NCBI RefSeq assembly: GCF_028583545.1 | Contig: NZ_CP087106.1 | Span: 1,742,501-1,806,500 of the forward strand | Origin: Methylobacterium sp. NMS14P | Lineage (GTDB): Bacteria > Pseudomonadota > Alphaproteobacteria > Rhizobiales > Beijerinckiaceae | DNA length: 64,000 nt | Reading direction: 5' to 3' | The notes under the pieces: generated by a model | What the model saw: the letters and a program-made list of their open reading frames with translations, nothing else | Database searches by the model: none | Told to the model about the DNA's origin: nothing | Position numbers and translations under genes: made by a program | Part shown: positions 1-9,596 of the stretch, in pieces | Layout: every line of letters starts with the position of its first letter | How positions within the stretch are numbered: position 1 is the first letter of the stretch

Positions 1-43
1 TTACGCTATTTGGGATCGTATACCCCAATTCCGAATTTAAGAC

Positions 44-72
44 TTGACCCATCTTCCGAATGCGATTGTATC
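44..72 (+). promoter_or_regulatory. Possible sigma-70 promoter of the mucR-like gene
   Basis: A TTGACC hexamer at 44-49 is followed, after 17 bases, by TGTATC at 67-72. The first 120 bases are clearly lower in GC than the genes that follow, as is usual for promoters in this genome type. The -10 match is weak (3 of 6), so this is only a candidate. MucR/Ros proteins commonly bind AT-rich DNA upstream of their own gene, so autoregulation here would be plausible. Confidence 0.3.
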
Positions 73-144
73 AGGCGTCCGAATCGCGACGCAGTGCTTG
101 CGTTCTGGCGAGTTTCGTCATCACGAGAAGGCAACGCACGAGAC

Positions 145-627
145 ATGGCTCAGTCGAACGGCGGCTCTCTCCGCTTCGTCACGCTCGCCTCCGAGATCGT
201 CTCGGCCTATGTGAGCCACAATCACGTGCAGAGCGCGGATCTGCCCGGCCTCCTCAACGAGGTGCACGCGGCGATTCGGGGGATCTGCGACGCCGGCCAG
301 AGCCAGCCGATCGCCAAGGCGACCGCGCAGGAGATCCGGCGCTCGATCAATCCGGACTTCCTGATCTCGTTCGAGGACGGGAAGCCCTACAAGACGCTGC
401 GCCGGCATCTCACCCTGCGCGGCCTGACGCCGGAAGCCTACCGCGCCAAGTGGGGCCTCGCCTCGGACTACCCGATGACGGCGCAGAGCTATTCCGAGCA
501 GCGCTCGCAGCTCGCCCGCTCCCTCGGCCTCGGGCAGCCGCGCGCCGTCGCCGCCGACGCGCCGGCTCCCGAGCCCGCGCCGCAGCCCGCCGGGAAGCGG
601 CGGGCCCGCAGCAAGGAAGCCGTCTGA
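145..627 (+). CDS. mucR: MucR/Ros-family transcriptional regulator lacking the usual zinc ligands
   Basis: 160-residue protein of the MucR/Ros family, alphaproteobacterial DNA-binding regulators of exopolysaccharide, motility and cell-cycle genes. The C-terminal DNA-binding region (about residues 70-130) shows the family pattern EDGKPYKTLRRHL, then TPEAYRAKWGL and a DYPM motif. In classical members a Cys begins the finger and two His close it. Here the Cys position reads Ser/Phe (LISFEDGK) and the second His is absent (RHLTLRG), so a canonical zinc site is not evident. The C-terminus is Pro/Ala/Arg-rich. The ATG at 145 was chosen because homology starts shortly after it; the longer reading from position 10 adds an unrelated N-terminus. 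The next gene (degP-like) is on the same strand 130 bases away. Confidence 0.85.
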   Translation: MAQSNGGSLRFVTLASEIVSAYVSHNHVQSADLPGLLNEVHAAIRGICDAGQSQPIAKATAQEIRRSINPDFLISFEDGKPYKTLRRHLTLRGLTPEAYRAKWGLASDYPMTAQSYSEQRSQLARSLGLGQPRAVAADAPAPEPAPQPAGKRRARSKEAV

Positions 628-758
628 CGGCGGCGCGCCCCGCCTGCGGCGAAGGTGTCGTCGACCTGCCGCAATCGGCCTCGATAGCGTGAGGCTGCAC
701 GGTGCGCCTGCCCTCTCTCGGCCTGGACGGCGCGCCCGCCCAGACGCCGGAGCCCTGC

Positions 759-2216
759 ATGCTGACCCGCCTCACCCTGCCCGCCCTCGTCGCAGCCCTG
801 CTGGCCGCCAGCCCGGCCACGGCGCAGATGGCGCGGACGGAGACCCGGGAGCCTGCGAAGGACGGCACCGCGAAGGTCGTGCCGCTCAGCAAGGCCGACG
901 TGCAGCTCTCCTTCGCCCCCGTGGTGAAGCGGGCCGCGCCCTCGGTGGTGAACGTCTACGCCTCCCACGTGGACAAGCGCTCCAGCGCGCGCACCAGCGC
1001 CATGGAGGAGTTCATGCGCCGCTTCTTCGGCGAGCCGGAGGGCGGTCGCGGTCCCCGGGGTGACCGGGCCCAGCGGTCCCTGGGCTCGGGCGTCCTGGTC
1101 GATGCCGACGGGCTCGTGATCACCAATAACCACGTCATCGACAACATGAACGAGGTCCGGATCGCCCTGGCGGATCGCCGCGAGTTCGAGGCCACGATCG
1201 TGATGCGCGACACCCGCACCGACCTCGCGGTGCTCAAGCTCAAGGAGCCGCCGAAGGGCCTCGTGCCGATGCCGTTCGGCGATGCCGACGCCCTGGAGGT
1301 CGGCGACTTCGTGATGGCGATCGGCAACCCGTTCGGCGTCGGCCAGACGGTGACGCAGGGCATCGTCTCGGCGCTGGCGCGCACGCAGGTCGGCTCGGCG
1401 GACTACCAGTACTTCATCCAGACCGACGCAGCGATCAACCCGGGCAATTCCGGCGGCGCGCTGGTGGACCTGCGCGGCCAGCTCGTCGGCATCAACACGG
1501 CGATCTACTCGCAATCGGGCGGCAGCCACGGCATCGGCTTCGCGATCCCGGTGGGCATGGTCAAGGCGGTGGTCGACGCCGCCCGCGACGGCGCGAGCGT
1601 GGTGCGCCGGCCCTGGCTCGGGGCGCGGATCCAGAGCGTGACCCCCGACATCGCCGACAGCATGGGTCTCGACCACCCGACCGGCGTGCTGGTGGCGAGC
1701 CTCCAGCCCAAGAGCCCGGCCGAGGAGGCGGGCCTGAAGCGCGGCGACCTGATCCTCACGGTCGACGGCCAGGAGGTGGCCGACCCGGAGGCCTTCGGCT
1801 ACCGCTTCGCCCTGAAGGGCGTGCAGGGCCACGCCCGGTTCGGGATCCTGCGCGGCACGACCCGGCAGACGGTCCCGGTCAAGCTCGCGCCGGCACCCGA
1901 GACGCGCCCGCGGGACGCGCTCAAGGTGAAGACCCGCTCGCCGTTCGTCGGCGCGACCCTCGTCAACACCTCGCCGGCGGTGGCCGAGGAGATGCAGGTG
2001 GATTTCCCGGCCGAGGGCGTGGCCGTGCAGGCGGTGGACGAGAACTCCATCGCGGCCCGGGTCGGGCTGCAGAAGGGCGACGTGATCGTGGCGGTCAACG
2101 GCGTGCCGATGGCGACCACCAAGGATCTCGACCGAGTCACCCGCAACAGCCTCAATTCGTGGGAGGTCGCGATCAACCGCAACGGCGAGGTCCTGACCTC
2201 GGTGTTCGGCGGCTGA
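759..2216 (+). CDS. degP: DegP/HtrA-type periplasmic serine endoprotease (Do family)
   Basis: 485-residue protease/chaperone that degrades misfolded envelope proteins. An N-terminal signal peptide (about residues 1-22, hydrophobic, ending ATAQ) sends it to the periplasm. The trypsin-like domain has the full triad: His125 in TNNHVID, Asp155 in TRTDLAVLK and Ser229 in NPGNSGGA. Two PDZ domains follow, the first around 280-370 and the second around 390-480, the usual DegP/DegQ arrangement. ATG 759 was preferred over upstream starts because it places the signal peptide at the very N-terminus. It is probably transcribed alone or with rarA, which begins about 100 bases downstream. Compare the catalytically altered relative at the end of the window (63313). 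Confidence 0.92.
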   Translation: MLTRLTLPALVAALLAASPATAQMARTETREPAKDGTAKVVPLSKADVQLSFAPVVKRAAPSVVNVYASHVDKRSSARTSAMEEFMRRFFGEPEGGRGPRGDRAQRSLGSGVLVDADGLVITNNHVIDNMNEVRIALADRREFEATIVMRDTRTDLAVLKLKEPPKGLVPMPFGDADALEVGDFVMAIGNPFGVGQTVTQGIVSALARTQVGSADYQYFIQTDAAINPGNSGGALVDLRGQLVGINTAIYSQSGGSHGIGFAIPVGMVKAVVDAARDGASVVRRPWLGARIQSVTPDIADSMGLDHPTGVLVASLQPKSPAEEAGLKRGDLILTVDGQEVADPEAFGYRFALKGVQGHARFGILRGTTRQTVPVKLAPAPETRPRDALKVKTRSPFVGATLVNTSPAVAEEMQVDFPAEGVAVQAVDENSIAARVGLQKGDVIVAVNGVPMATTKDLDRVTRNSLNSWEVAINRNGEVLTSVFGG

Positions 2217-2319
2217 TCCCGTCCGGGGGCGCCAAGTCCGGAGGGAGCCAAGTCCGTGGCCGTGGGCAAGCCCCGGCTCCCGGCTTGCGCCCCCGGCCGC
2301 GCCCGGTGTTGATGCGCGG

Positions 2320-3663
<1,344 letters not shown>

Positions 3664-3699
3664 GGGGCTTACCCTGCTTCTGGTTGATAGCTCCGGCGC

Positions 3700-3800
3700 C
3701 GTCATCGCGAGCGGAGCGAGGCAATCCAGCAGCCCAACGATTCCTGACGCCGCGCTGCCCTGGGTCACCTCGCTGCGCTCGTGATGACGGCGTGGGCCGC
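3700..3800. repeat. Dispersed palindromic intergenic repeat, family A, copy 1
   Basis: About 100 bases with inverted termini: GTCATCGCGAGCGGAGCGAG at the left and the near-complement CTCGCTGCGCTCGTGATGAC at the right, with CAATCCAG and CCCTGGGTCA inside. The same organisation recurs at 5562-5670 and, inverted, at 18362-18478. It lies between the convergent ends of rarA and the Lrp regulator, so it may also act as a transcription barrier. It resembles REP/BIME-type elements in being short, palindromic and intergenic. Confidence 0.75.
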
Positions 3801-3816
3801 CTCAACCGAAGCCGTA

Positions 3817-4281
3817 TCAAAGATCGAGGGGCGCGTTGTCGATCACCTCCTTCATCACGAAGAAGGTCCGGGTCTGGCGCACCCCCGGCAGGCCGATGAG
3901 CGTGACGCTGTGGAGGCGGTTGAAGTCGGCCATGTCGGAGACCCGGATCTTCAGCATGTAGTCGAAGTCGCCGGCCACGAGGTGGCAGTCGAGGAGCACC
4001 GGGATCGCCCGCACCGCCGCCTCGAACTCCGAGAAGCTCTCGGGGGTGGAGCGGTCGAGCACCACGCCGACGAAGACCAAGGTGCCGCGCCCGACCCGCA
4101 TCGGGTCGATCAGCGCCCGGACCGCCCGCACGAACCCGTCCGCGAACAGGCGCTGGATCCGGCGATGGCAGGTGGCCGCGCTGGTGCCGACCCGCTCGGC
4201 GATCTCGGCGTTCGCCATGCGCCCGTCCGCCTGGAGGAGGCGGAGGATCTTCTGGTCGATCCGGTCGAGCCCTGCGGACAT
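3817..4281 (-). CDS. Lrp/AsnC-family transcriptional regulator, probable activator of acdS
   Basis: 154-residue Lrp/AsnC regulator. Residues about 1-55 form the helix-turn-helix (LDRIDQKILRLLQADGRMAN, then AEIAERVGTSAATCHRRIQRL). The rest is the RAM ligand-binding domain with the GDFDYMLKI and LPGVRQTRTFFVM motifs. It is divergently transcribed from the ACC deaminase gene with a 251-base shared promoter region. In several proteobacteria an Lrp-type protein (AcdR) in this exact position controls acdS in response to ACC. That role is inferred here from position and family rather than shown by sequence alone; a general amino-acid-responsive Lrp is the alternative. Confidence 0.85.
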   Translation of the reverse strand: MSAGLDRIDQKILRLLQADGRMANAEIAERVGTSAATCHRRIQRLFADGFVRAVRALIDPMRVGRGTLVFVGVVLDRSTPESFSEFEAAVRAIPVLLDCHLVAGDFDYMLKIRVSDMADFNRLHSVTLIGLPGVRQTRTFFVMKEVIDNAPLDL

Positions 4282-4532
4282 GGACGATTCTTTCAGGCCC
4301 AGTATTTAATCCGGATGTATCTGGCGCCAGGAGGCACAGATGCGCAAGTCAGCGTCCATCTGAGGCCGAAGATCGAGAGCACCTTTCATCGCGGATCGGG
4401 TAGTTTTCCCTGCGCCTCGAAGACGGAGCCGGGCCTCGCGCCGGGCCGTCCCCGAGGCCTCGCTTCGACGCGGCCGGGCGGGACGGAGACCGCTCCTTCC
4501 TCCGGCCGCGCCCCGAGACCCGGAGAGACCCG
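4282..4532. promoter_or_regulatory. Divergent promoter region between the Lrp regulator and acdS
   Basis: 251 bases without a gene between two divergent starts. The segment around 4295-4325 (CAGTATTTAATCCGGATGTA) is AT-richer than its surroundings and is the best place for an Lrp-type operator. CGGATGT/ATCTGG-like partial symmetry is visible, but no consensus Lrp box can be claimed. A GAGAGACC stretch just before the ATG at 4533 may serve as the acdS ribosome-binding site. Confidence 0.4.
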
Positions 4533-5543
4533 ATGCTGGACAAATTCGAGCGCTATCCCCTGACCTTCGGCCCGACGCCGATCGAGCCGCTCAAGCGCCT
4601 GACCGCGCATCTCGGCGGCGAGGTGGAGCTCTACGCCAAGCGCGAGGATTGCAATTCCGGCCTCGCCTACGGCGGCAACAAGCTCCGCAAGCTCGAGTAC
4701 ATCGTGCCGGACGCGATCAAGAGCGGCGCCGACACGCTGGTGTCGATCGGCGGCGTGCAGTCGAACCACACCCGCATGGTCGCGGCGGTCGCCGCCAAGA
4801 TCGGGATGAAGTGCCGGCTGATCCAGGAAGCCTGGGTGCCCCACGAGGACGCCGTCTACGACCGGGTCGGCAACATCCTCCTGTCGCGGATCATGGGCGC
4901 GCAGACGCAGCTCGTGGATGACGGGTTCGACATCGGCATCCGCGATTCGTGGAAGCGGGCGCTCGCCGAGGTCGAGGCCGAGGGCGGCAAGCCCTACGCG
5001 ATCCCGGCCGGCGCCTCGGTGCACAAGTACGGCGGGCTCGGCTACGTCGGCTTCGCCGAGGAGGTCCGCAGGCAGGAGGCCGAGATGGGCCTGCGCTTCG
5101 ACTACGTGGTGGTCTGCACGGTGACGGGCTCGACCCATGCCGGCATGCTGGTCGGCTTCTCGGCCGACGGGCGCGCCCGCAACGTCATCGGCATCGACGC
5201 CTCCTGCACCCCGGCCCAGACCAAGGCCCAGGTCCTCGACATCGCCCAGAACACCGCCGCCCTGGTCGGCGCGGGCGACATCGTCGCCGACGACGTGGTG
5301 CTCAACGAGGATTACGCCTACCCGGTCTACGGCGTGCCCTCGCAGGAGACCGTTGAGGCGATCCGGCTCTCGGCCCGGCTCGAGGGGATGATCACCGACC
5401 CGGTCTACGAGGGCAAGTCGATGCAGGGCATGATCGACCTCGTGAAGAAGGGCTTCTTCCCGAAGGGCTCGAAGGTGCTCTACGCCCATCTCGGCGGCGC
5501 GCCGGCGCTGAACGGCTACAGCTACACGTTCCGCAACGGTTGA
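4533..5543 (+). CDS. acdS: 1-aminocyclopropane-1-carboxylate (ACC) deaminase
   Basis: 336-residue PLP enzyme that cleaves the plant ethylene precursor ACC to ammonia and 2-oxobutyrate in the cytoplasm. The N-terminus [19 protein letters not shown] and the PLP-lysine motif [10 protein letters not shown] (Lys50) are typical. Residues that separate true ACC deaminases from the related D-cysteine desulfhydrases are present: Glu in [11 protein letters not shown] (E295 equivalent) and Leu in [10 protein letters not shown] (L322 equivalent). Length is the family norm (about 338). The divergent Lrp-type gene upstream is the expected regulator. The gene suggests a plant-associated lifestyle, consistent with phyllosphere Methylobacterium. 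Confidence 0.95.
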   Translation: MLDKFERYPLTFGPTPIEPLKRLTAHLGGEVELYAKREDCNSGLAYGGNKLRKLEYIVPDAIKSGADTLVSIGGVQSNHTRMVAAVAAKIGMKCRLIQEAWVPHEDAVYDRVGNILLSRIMGAQTQLVDDGFDIGIRDSWKRALAEVEAEGGKPYAIPAGASVHKYGGLGYVGFAEEVRRQEAEMGLRFDYVVVCTVTGSTHAGMLVGFSADGRARNVIGIDASCTPAQTKAQVLDIAQNTAALVGAGDIVADDVVLNEDYAYPVYGVPSQETVEAIRLSARLEGMITDPVYEGKSMQGMIDLVKKGFFPKGSKVLYAHLGGAPALNGYSYTFRNG

Positions 5544-5561
5544 TACCGCTTCCGGTCAAGG

Positions 5562-5670
5562 CCTTCGGCACCGCCGTCTTTGCGAGCGGAGCGAAGCAAT
5601 CCAGACAGCGCCACGCTTCATGACGTGGCGCGACCCTGGGTCACTTCGCTGCGCTCGTGATGACGGAGAG
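5562..5670. repeat. Dispersed palindromic intergenic repeat, family A, copy 2
   Basis: Same family as 3700-3800 and in the same orientation: TGCGAGCGGAGCGAAGCAAT at the left, CCCTGGGTCACTTCGCTGCG and CTCGTGATGACGG at the right. The central spacer differs from copy 1, whereas the two arms are conserved. It sits immediately downstream of acdS. Confidence 0.75.
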
Positions 5671-5746
5671 GGGCACCTCAATCGAAGCGTTCAAGCGAAA
5701 CCGAGTGAGGCAGATCGGTCAGATCCCTCACCTCCCTTCGCTCCCC

Positions 5747-5853
5747 CCTCATCCGAGGTGCGGCGAAGCCGTCTCGAAGGCGCCTTCCAGGGATCGCGAG
5801 TCGTCTGGAAGCCTCCTTCGAAGCCTGCGTGCGCTCCGGCGCCTCAGGATGAG
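5747..5853. repeat. Large imperfect inverted repeat, family C (CCTCATCC...GGATGAGG)
   Basis: About 107 bases that begin CCTCATCCGAGGTGCGGCGA and end GCGCCTCAGGATGAGG. The ends are near-perfect complements (CCTCATCC[T]GAGG). Inner arms GTCTCGAAGGCGCCTTCCAG and CTGGAAGCCTCCTTCGAAGC also pair, so a long hairpin can form. Only one copy is in the window. The form resembles dispersed hairpin elements seen in Rhizobiales intergenic regions. Together with copy A2 it fills most of the 406-base gap before ggt. Confidence 0.6.
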
Positions 5854-5949
5854 GTCGCGCGTGGGAATGTCGGCAGGCGCCCGCGTCGTCCCGCCCTATA
5901 TGGCGGCCAGCGCCAGCAACGGCGCGGGACCCGCACCGGAAAGGGCACG

Positions 5950-7719
5950 ATGATCGCACCGGCACGCGCGCTGCTCCTGACGGCCCTGCTCGCCCTCGGC
6001 GGCCCACCGGCCTGGGCCGCCTCGGGGCCGGCCGTCGAGGCCGAGAACGGGATGGTGGTCTCGTCCCAGCGCCTCGCCTCGCAGGTGGGCGCCGACATAC
6101 TGAGGGCCGGCGGCAACGCCGTCGACGCCGCGGTGGCGGTCGCCTACGCCGAGGCGGTGGTGAACCCCTGCTGCGGCAATCTCGGCGGCGGCGGCTTCCT
6201 GGTGCTCCACAGCGCCGACGGGCGCAGCCGCTTCGTCAATTTCCGCGAGACCGCCCCGGCGGCCGCCACCCGGGACATGTACCTCGACGCCGCCGGCACC
6301 GTCGTGAAGGGCGCGAGCCTGCGCGGCTGGAAGGCGGCCGGCGTACCCGGGACAGTGCTCGGCCTCAACACCGCGCTCGCCGCGTACGGGACCCTGCCGC
6401 TGGCGCGGGTGATGGCGCCGGCGATCGCGCTCGCCCGGGACGGGTTCGTGCTGACCCGGGGCGACACCGACATCCTCGAATCCGGCACGAAGCTGTTCGC
6501 GGGCCAAGCGAACGTCGCCCGGATCTTCCTGCGCCCGGACGGCAGCCCCTGGCGGCCCGGGGACCGGCTGGTCCAGGCCGACCTCGCCCGCACTCTCCAG
6601 GCCATCGCCGAGCACGGCGCGGACGCGTTCTACAAGGGCGCGATCCCGCAGGCCGTGGAGGCGGCCTCCCGGGCGGGCGGCGGCCTGCTGACGGCGGCCG
6701 ACTTCGCCGCCTACACGGTGACGCAGTCCGAGCCGCTGACCTGCCGCTACCGGGGCGCCACGATCCTGTCGGCACCCCCGCCCTCGTCGGGCGGGACCAC
6801 GCTCTGCGAGATCCTCAGCATCCTCGACGGCTACGACCTGCGGGCCGCCGGGTTCAACTCGGCCCGGACCGTGCACCTGATGGTCGAGGCGATGCGGCGC
6901 GCCTACGCGGACCGCAACCTGCTGCTCGGCGACCCGGCCTTCGTGGAGAACCCGGTCGACCGGCTGCTGTCGCCGGCCTACGCGGAGACGCTCCGGGCCT
7001 CGATCCGCCCGGACCGGGCGACCCCGTCGGCGGAGATCCGCCCGGATCCGGGCCCGGAGACGCGGGAACGGCCCGAGACCACCCACATCTCGGTGATGGA
7101 CAAGGCCGGCAACGCGGCCGCGCTGACCTACACGATCAACGGTTACTTCGGCGCCGGGGTGATCGCCGGCGACACGGGGTTCTTCCTCAACGACGAGATG
7201 GACGACTTCACGGTCAAGACCGGGGTGCCGAACCTGTTCGGGCTCGTGCAGGGGACGAGGAACGCGATCCAGCCGGGCAAGCGCCCGCTCTCGTCCATGG
7301 CGCCCACGATCGTGCTGCGCGACGGCAAGGTCGCGATGGTGGCGGGCTCGCCGGGGGGCTCGCGGATCATCACGATCAACGCGCAGACGCTGATCAACAT
7401 GCTCGATTTCGGCATGGAGCCGCAGGAGGCGGTGGACGCCCCGCGCATCCACCACCAGTGGCTGCCCGACACGGTCTACGCCGAGCCGTTCGCGCTCTCG
7501 GCGGACACGCAGGGCCTTCTGCGAGGCATGGGCCACACGATCGTCGAGCAGAAGCCCTGGGGCGCACAGGAACTCATCGCGGTCCGCGCCGCGGCGCCCG
7601 TGCTTCCGGGGGCCGTGTCGTCGGGCAACGACGCCTCGCGCACGGAGCGGATGCGGCCAGGCCTGCTCTACGGCGCCAACGACAACCGCCGGCCGGCCGG
7701 CGCGGCGGTGGGGGAGTAG
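5950..7719 (+). CDS. ggt: Gamma-glutamyltransferase (periplasmic, autoprocessing)
   Basis: 589-residue gamma-glutamyltranspeptidase that hydrolyses or transfers the gamma-glutamyl group of glutathione. A signal peptide (about residues 1-24, LLLTALLALGG then AWA) directs export. The precursor self-cleaves before the catalytic Thr of ERPETTHISVMD (second Thr, residue 378), giving large and small subunits. Family motifs seen are GGNAVDAAVA near the N-terminus, NLGGGGFL, and the oxyanion/gamma-glutamyl site RPLSSMAPTIV followed by GSPGGSRIIT. Length is normal (560-590). The ATG at 5950 puts the signal peptide at the N-terminus. No operon partner is evident: the next gene (purD) is convergent. Confidence 0.93.
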   Translation: MIAPARALLLTALLALGGPPAWAASGPAVEAENGMVVSSQRLASQVGADILRAGGNAVDAAVAVAYAEAVVNPCCGNLGGGGFLVLHSADGRSRFVNFRETAPAAATRDMYLDAAGTVVKGASLRGWKAAGVPGTVLGLNTALAAYGTLPLARVMAPAIALARDGFVLTRGDTDILESGTKLFAGQANVARIFLRPDGSPWRPGDRLVQADLARTLQAIAEHGADAFYKGAIPQAVEAASRAGGGLLTAADFAAYTVTQSEPLTCRYRGATILSAPPPSSGGTTLCEILSILDGYDLRAAGFNSARTVHLMVEAMRRAYADRNLLLGDPAFVENPVDRLLSPAYAETLRASIRPDRATPSAEIRPDPGPETRERPETTHISVMDKAGNAAALTYTINGYFGAGVIAGDTGFFLNDEMDDFTVKTGVPNLFGLVQGTRNAIQPGKRPLSSMAPTIVLRDGKVAMVAGSPGGSRIITINAQTLINMLDFGMEPQEAVDAPRIHHQWLPDTVYAEPFALSADTQGLLRGMGHTIVEQKPWGAQELIAVRAAAPVLPGAVSSGNDASRTERMRPGLLYGANDNRRPAGAAVGE

Positions 7720-7799
7720 GGGAGGTTCCCGGCCGCTGCGCGGCACCGCGCGGGCTCGGGTCCCGGATCAGCCTTCGCGGGGTCGAACACGGGCGCCGC

Positions 7800-9074
7800 T
7801 CAGCCCTCTCCCGCCTCCCGCGCCACGGCGCGGAACCCGATGTCGCGCCGGCAGAAACCCTCCGGCCAGTCGATCCGGGCCACCGCCGCGTAGGCGCGGG
7901 CCTTGGCGTCGGTGACGCTGTCGCCGAGAGCCGTCACCGCCAGGACCCGGCCGCCATCGGCGAGCAGCTGCCCGTCCTCGGCGCGGGTGCCGGCCTGGAA
8001 CACGTGAACCCCGTCGCCCTCGGCGGCGTCGACGCCCCGGATCACCGAGCCCCGGACCACGGCGCCCGGATAGCCCGCCGCCGCCATCACCACGGTGAGG
8101 GCCGCCCGGTGGGGATCGAATTCCAGGCTCACGCCGGAGAGGTCGCCGTCGCAGGCCGAGAGCAGGGCCGGCACGAGGTCGGAGGCGAGGCGCGGCATCA
8201 GCACCTGCGCCTCGGGGTCGCCGAAGCGGGTGTTGTACTCGATCAGCTTGGGGCCGTCGGCGGTGAGCATAAGGCCGGCGTACAGGATGCCGGTGAACGG
8301 GCAGCCGCGGGCCCGCATGCCGGCGAGCGTCGGCGCGATGATCTCGGCCATGACCCGGGCCTCGATCTCCGGGGTGACCACCCGGGCCGGGGAATAGGCG
8401 CCCATGCCGCCGGTATTGGGACCGCGGTCGCCGTCGAAGACCCGCTTGTGGTCCTGGGCGGTGCCGAGGGAGATCGCCCGCGTGCCGTCGCACAGGGCGA
8501 AGAAGCTCGCCTCCTCGCCGAACAGGCACTCCTCGACCACGACCTCGGCGCCGGGCTCGGCGAAGAGGCCGGTCAGCGCGTCCTCGGCCTGATCGACCGT
8601 CTCGGCCACGGTGACGCCCTTGCCGGCGGCGAGGCCGTCGGCCTTCACGACGATCGGGGCGCCCTGCTGGCGGACATAGGCCAGCGCCGGCTCCAGTTCG
8701 GTGAAGCGCGCGAAGGCGGCGGTCGGGATGTTGCAGGCGGCGCAGAGATCCTTGGTGAAGCCCTTCGAGCCCTCGAGCCGGGCGGCGTCGCGGGTCGGCC
8801 CGAAGGCGCGGATCCCGGCGGCCTTCAGGTCGTCCACCAGGCCGGCGACGAGGGGCGCCTCGGGCCCGACCACCACGAGGCCGATCGACTCCGCCGCGCA
8901 GAAGGCGGCGACGGCCGCGTGGTCCGTGACCTTGAGGTCCGGCCGGTTGGTCCCGTGGCGGGCCGTGCCGGGATTGCCCGGCGCCGTGAACAGCCGGGTG
9001 CAGAGCGGGCTCTGGGCCAGTTGCCAGGCCAGGGCGTGCTCGCGGCCGCCGGAGCCGATCAGCAGGATATTCAT
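7800..9074 (-). CDS. purD: Phosphoribosylamine--glycine ligase (GAR synthetase)
   Basis: 424-residue ATP-grasp enzyme of purine synthesis joining phosphoribosylamine and glycine. The N-terminus [17 protein letters not shown] is diagnostic, as are [11 protein letters not shown], the ATP-grasp stretch [30 protein letters not shown] and the C-terminal [15 protein letters not shown] motif ([17 protein letters not shown]). Length fits the family. ATG at 9074 was preferred to a GTG two codons upstream because homology starts there. It is transcribed as a single gene; the next minus-strand gene upstream starts at 9510. Confidence 0.96.
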   Translation of the reverse strand: MNILLIGSGGREHALAWQLAQSPLCTRLFTAPGNPGTARHGTNRPDLKVTDHAAVAAFCAAESIGLVVVGPEAPLVAGLVDDLKAAGIRAFGPTRDAARLEGSKGFTKDLCAACNIPTAAFARFTELEPALAYVRQQGAPIVVKADGLAAGKGVTVAETVDQAEDALTGLFAEPGAEVVVEECLFGEEASFFALCDGTRAISLGTAQDHKRVFDGDRGPNTGGMGAYSPARVVTPEIEARVMAEIIAPTLAGMRARGCPFTGILYAGLMLTADGPKLIEYNTRFGDPEAQVLMPRLASDLVPALLSACDGDLSGVSLEFDPHRAALTVVMAAAGYPGAVVRGSVIRGVDAAEGDGVHVFQAGTRAEDGQLLADGGRVLAVTALGDSVTDAKARAYAAVARIDWPEGFCRRDIGFRAVAREAGEG

Positions 9075-9183
9075 GCGCACGCCACCATGGGCCCAGCTTC
9101 TGGGGGAAGCGTGCCCGCGGGAAAAGGTTTTTTTCGGGCTTTCCCCGCTCTGCGCGGATATCCCGGCGGCGCGGAGACCGATG

Positions 9184-9510
9184 TCAGCAGCCGGTGCAGA
9201 CGCTCGTGTTGAGGCCGCCACCCCGCCGCACGATCCCGTTGCGGCCGATATGGCGGCCCCGGTACACGTCCCCGCGGACGCCCCGATAGGGCAGGTAGGG
9301 CCCGAAGGAATCGGCCTGGACGTTGCGCTGGAACGTCTGGTTCAGCGTGTTGAAGTCCGAGACCCGCTGCTGGTTGAGCGACCGGATCTGGCCCTGCAGG
9401 GCGAACGAGGCGTTGGCGGCGTTCGGGTCGTTCTGCTGCACCTGCGCCCGGGCGGAGCCCGCCGCGAGGGCGAGCGCCAGGGCGAGGAGCGCGCGGGACG
9501 CGGCACGCAT
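9184..9510 (-). CDS. Small secreted hypothetical protein
   Basis: 108-residue protein with a clear signal peptide (about 1-22, [17 protein letters not shown]). The mature part has an Asn/Gln-rich segment ([20 protein letters not shown], then [19 protein letters not shown]) that could form a short helix, followed by an Arg/Gly/Tyr-rich region ([19 protein letters not shown]). It ends with two cysteines in TSVCTGC. I do not recognise the family. Small proteins of this build are common in Methylobacteriaceae. Export is inferred from the signal only. Confidence 0.7.
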   Translation of the reverse strand: MRAASRALLALALALAAGSARAQVQQNDPNAANASFALQGQIRSLNQQRVSDFNTLNQTFQRNVQADSFGPYLPYRGVRGDVYRGRHIGRNGIVRRGGGLNTSVCTGC

Positions 9511-9596
9511 GGGTCCCTCCGTGCGGGATTCGAGCGGTCTTCGGAAACGCTTGTCCGAAGTCGACGCGCCAGGATCGGTCCGGGTTCCCGGGCGCG

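Noticed and set aside
9100..9183. Intrinsic terminator with T7 after the small secreted protein gene
   Set aside because: The T-run is on the plus strand, while the gene is on the minus strand, where it reads as A-run; pairing is weak.
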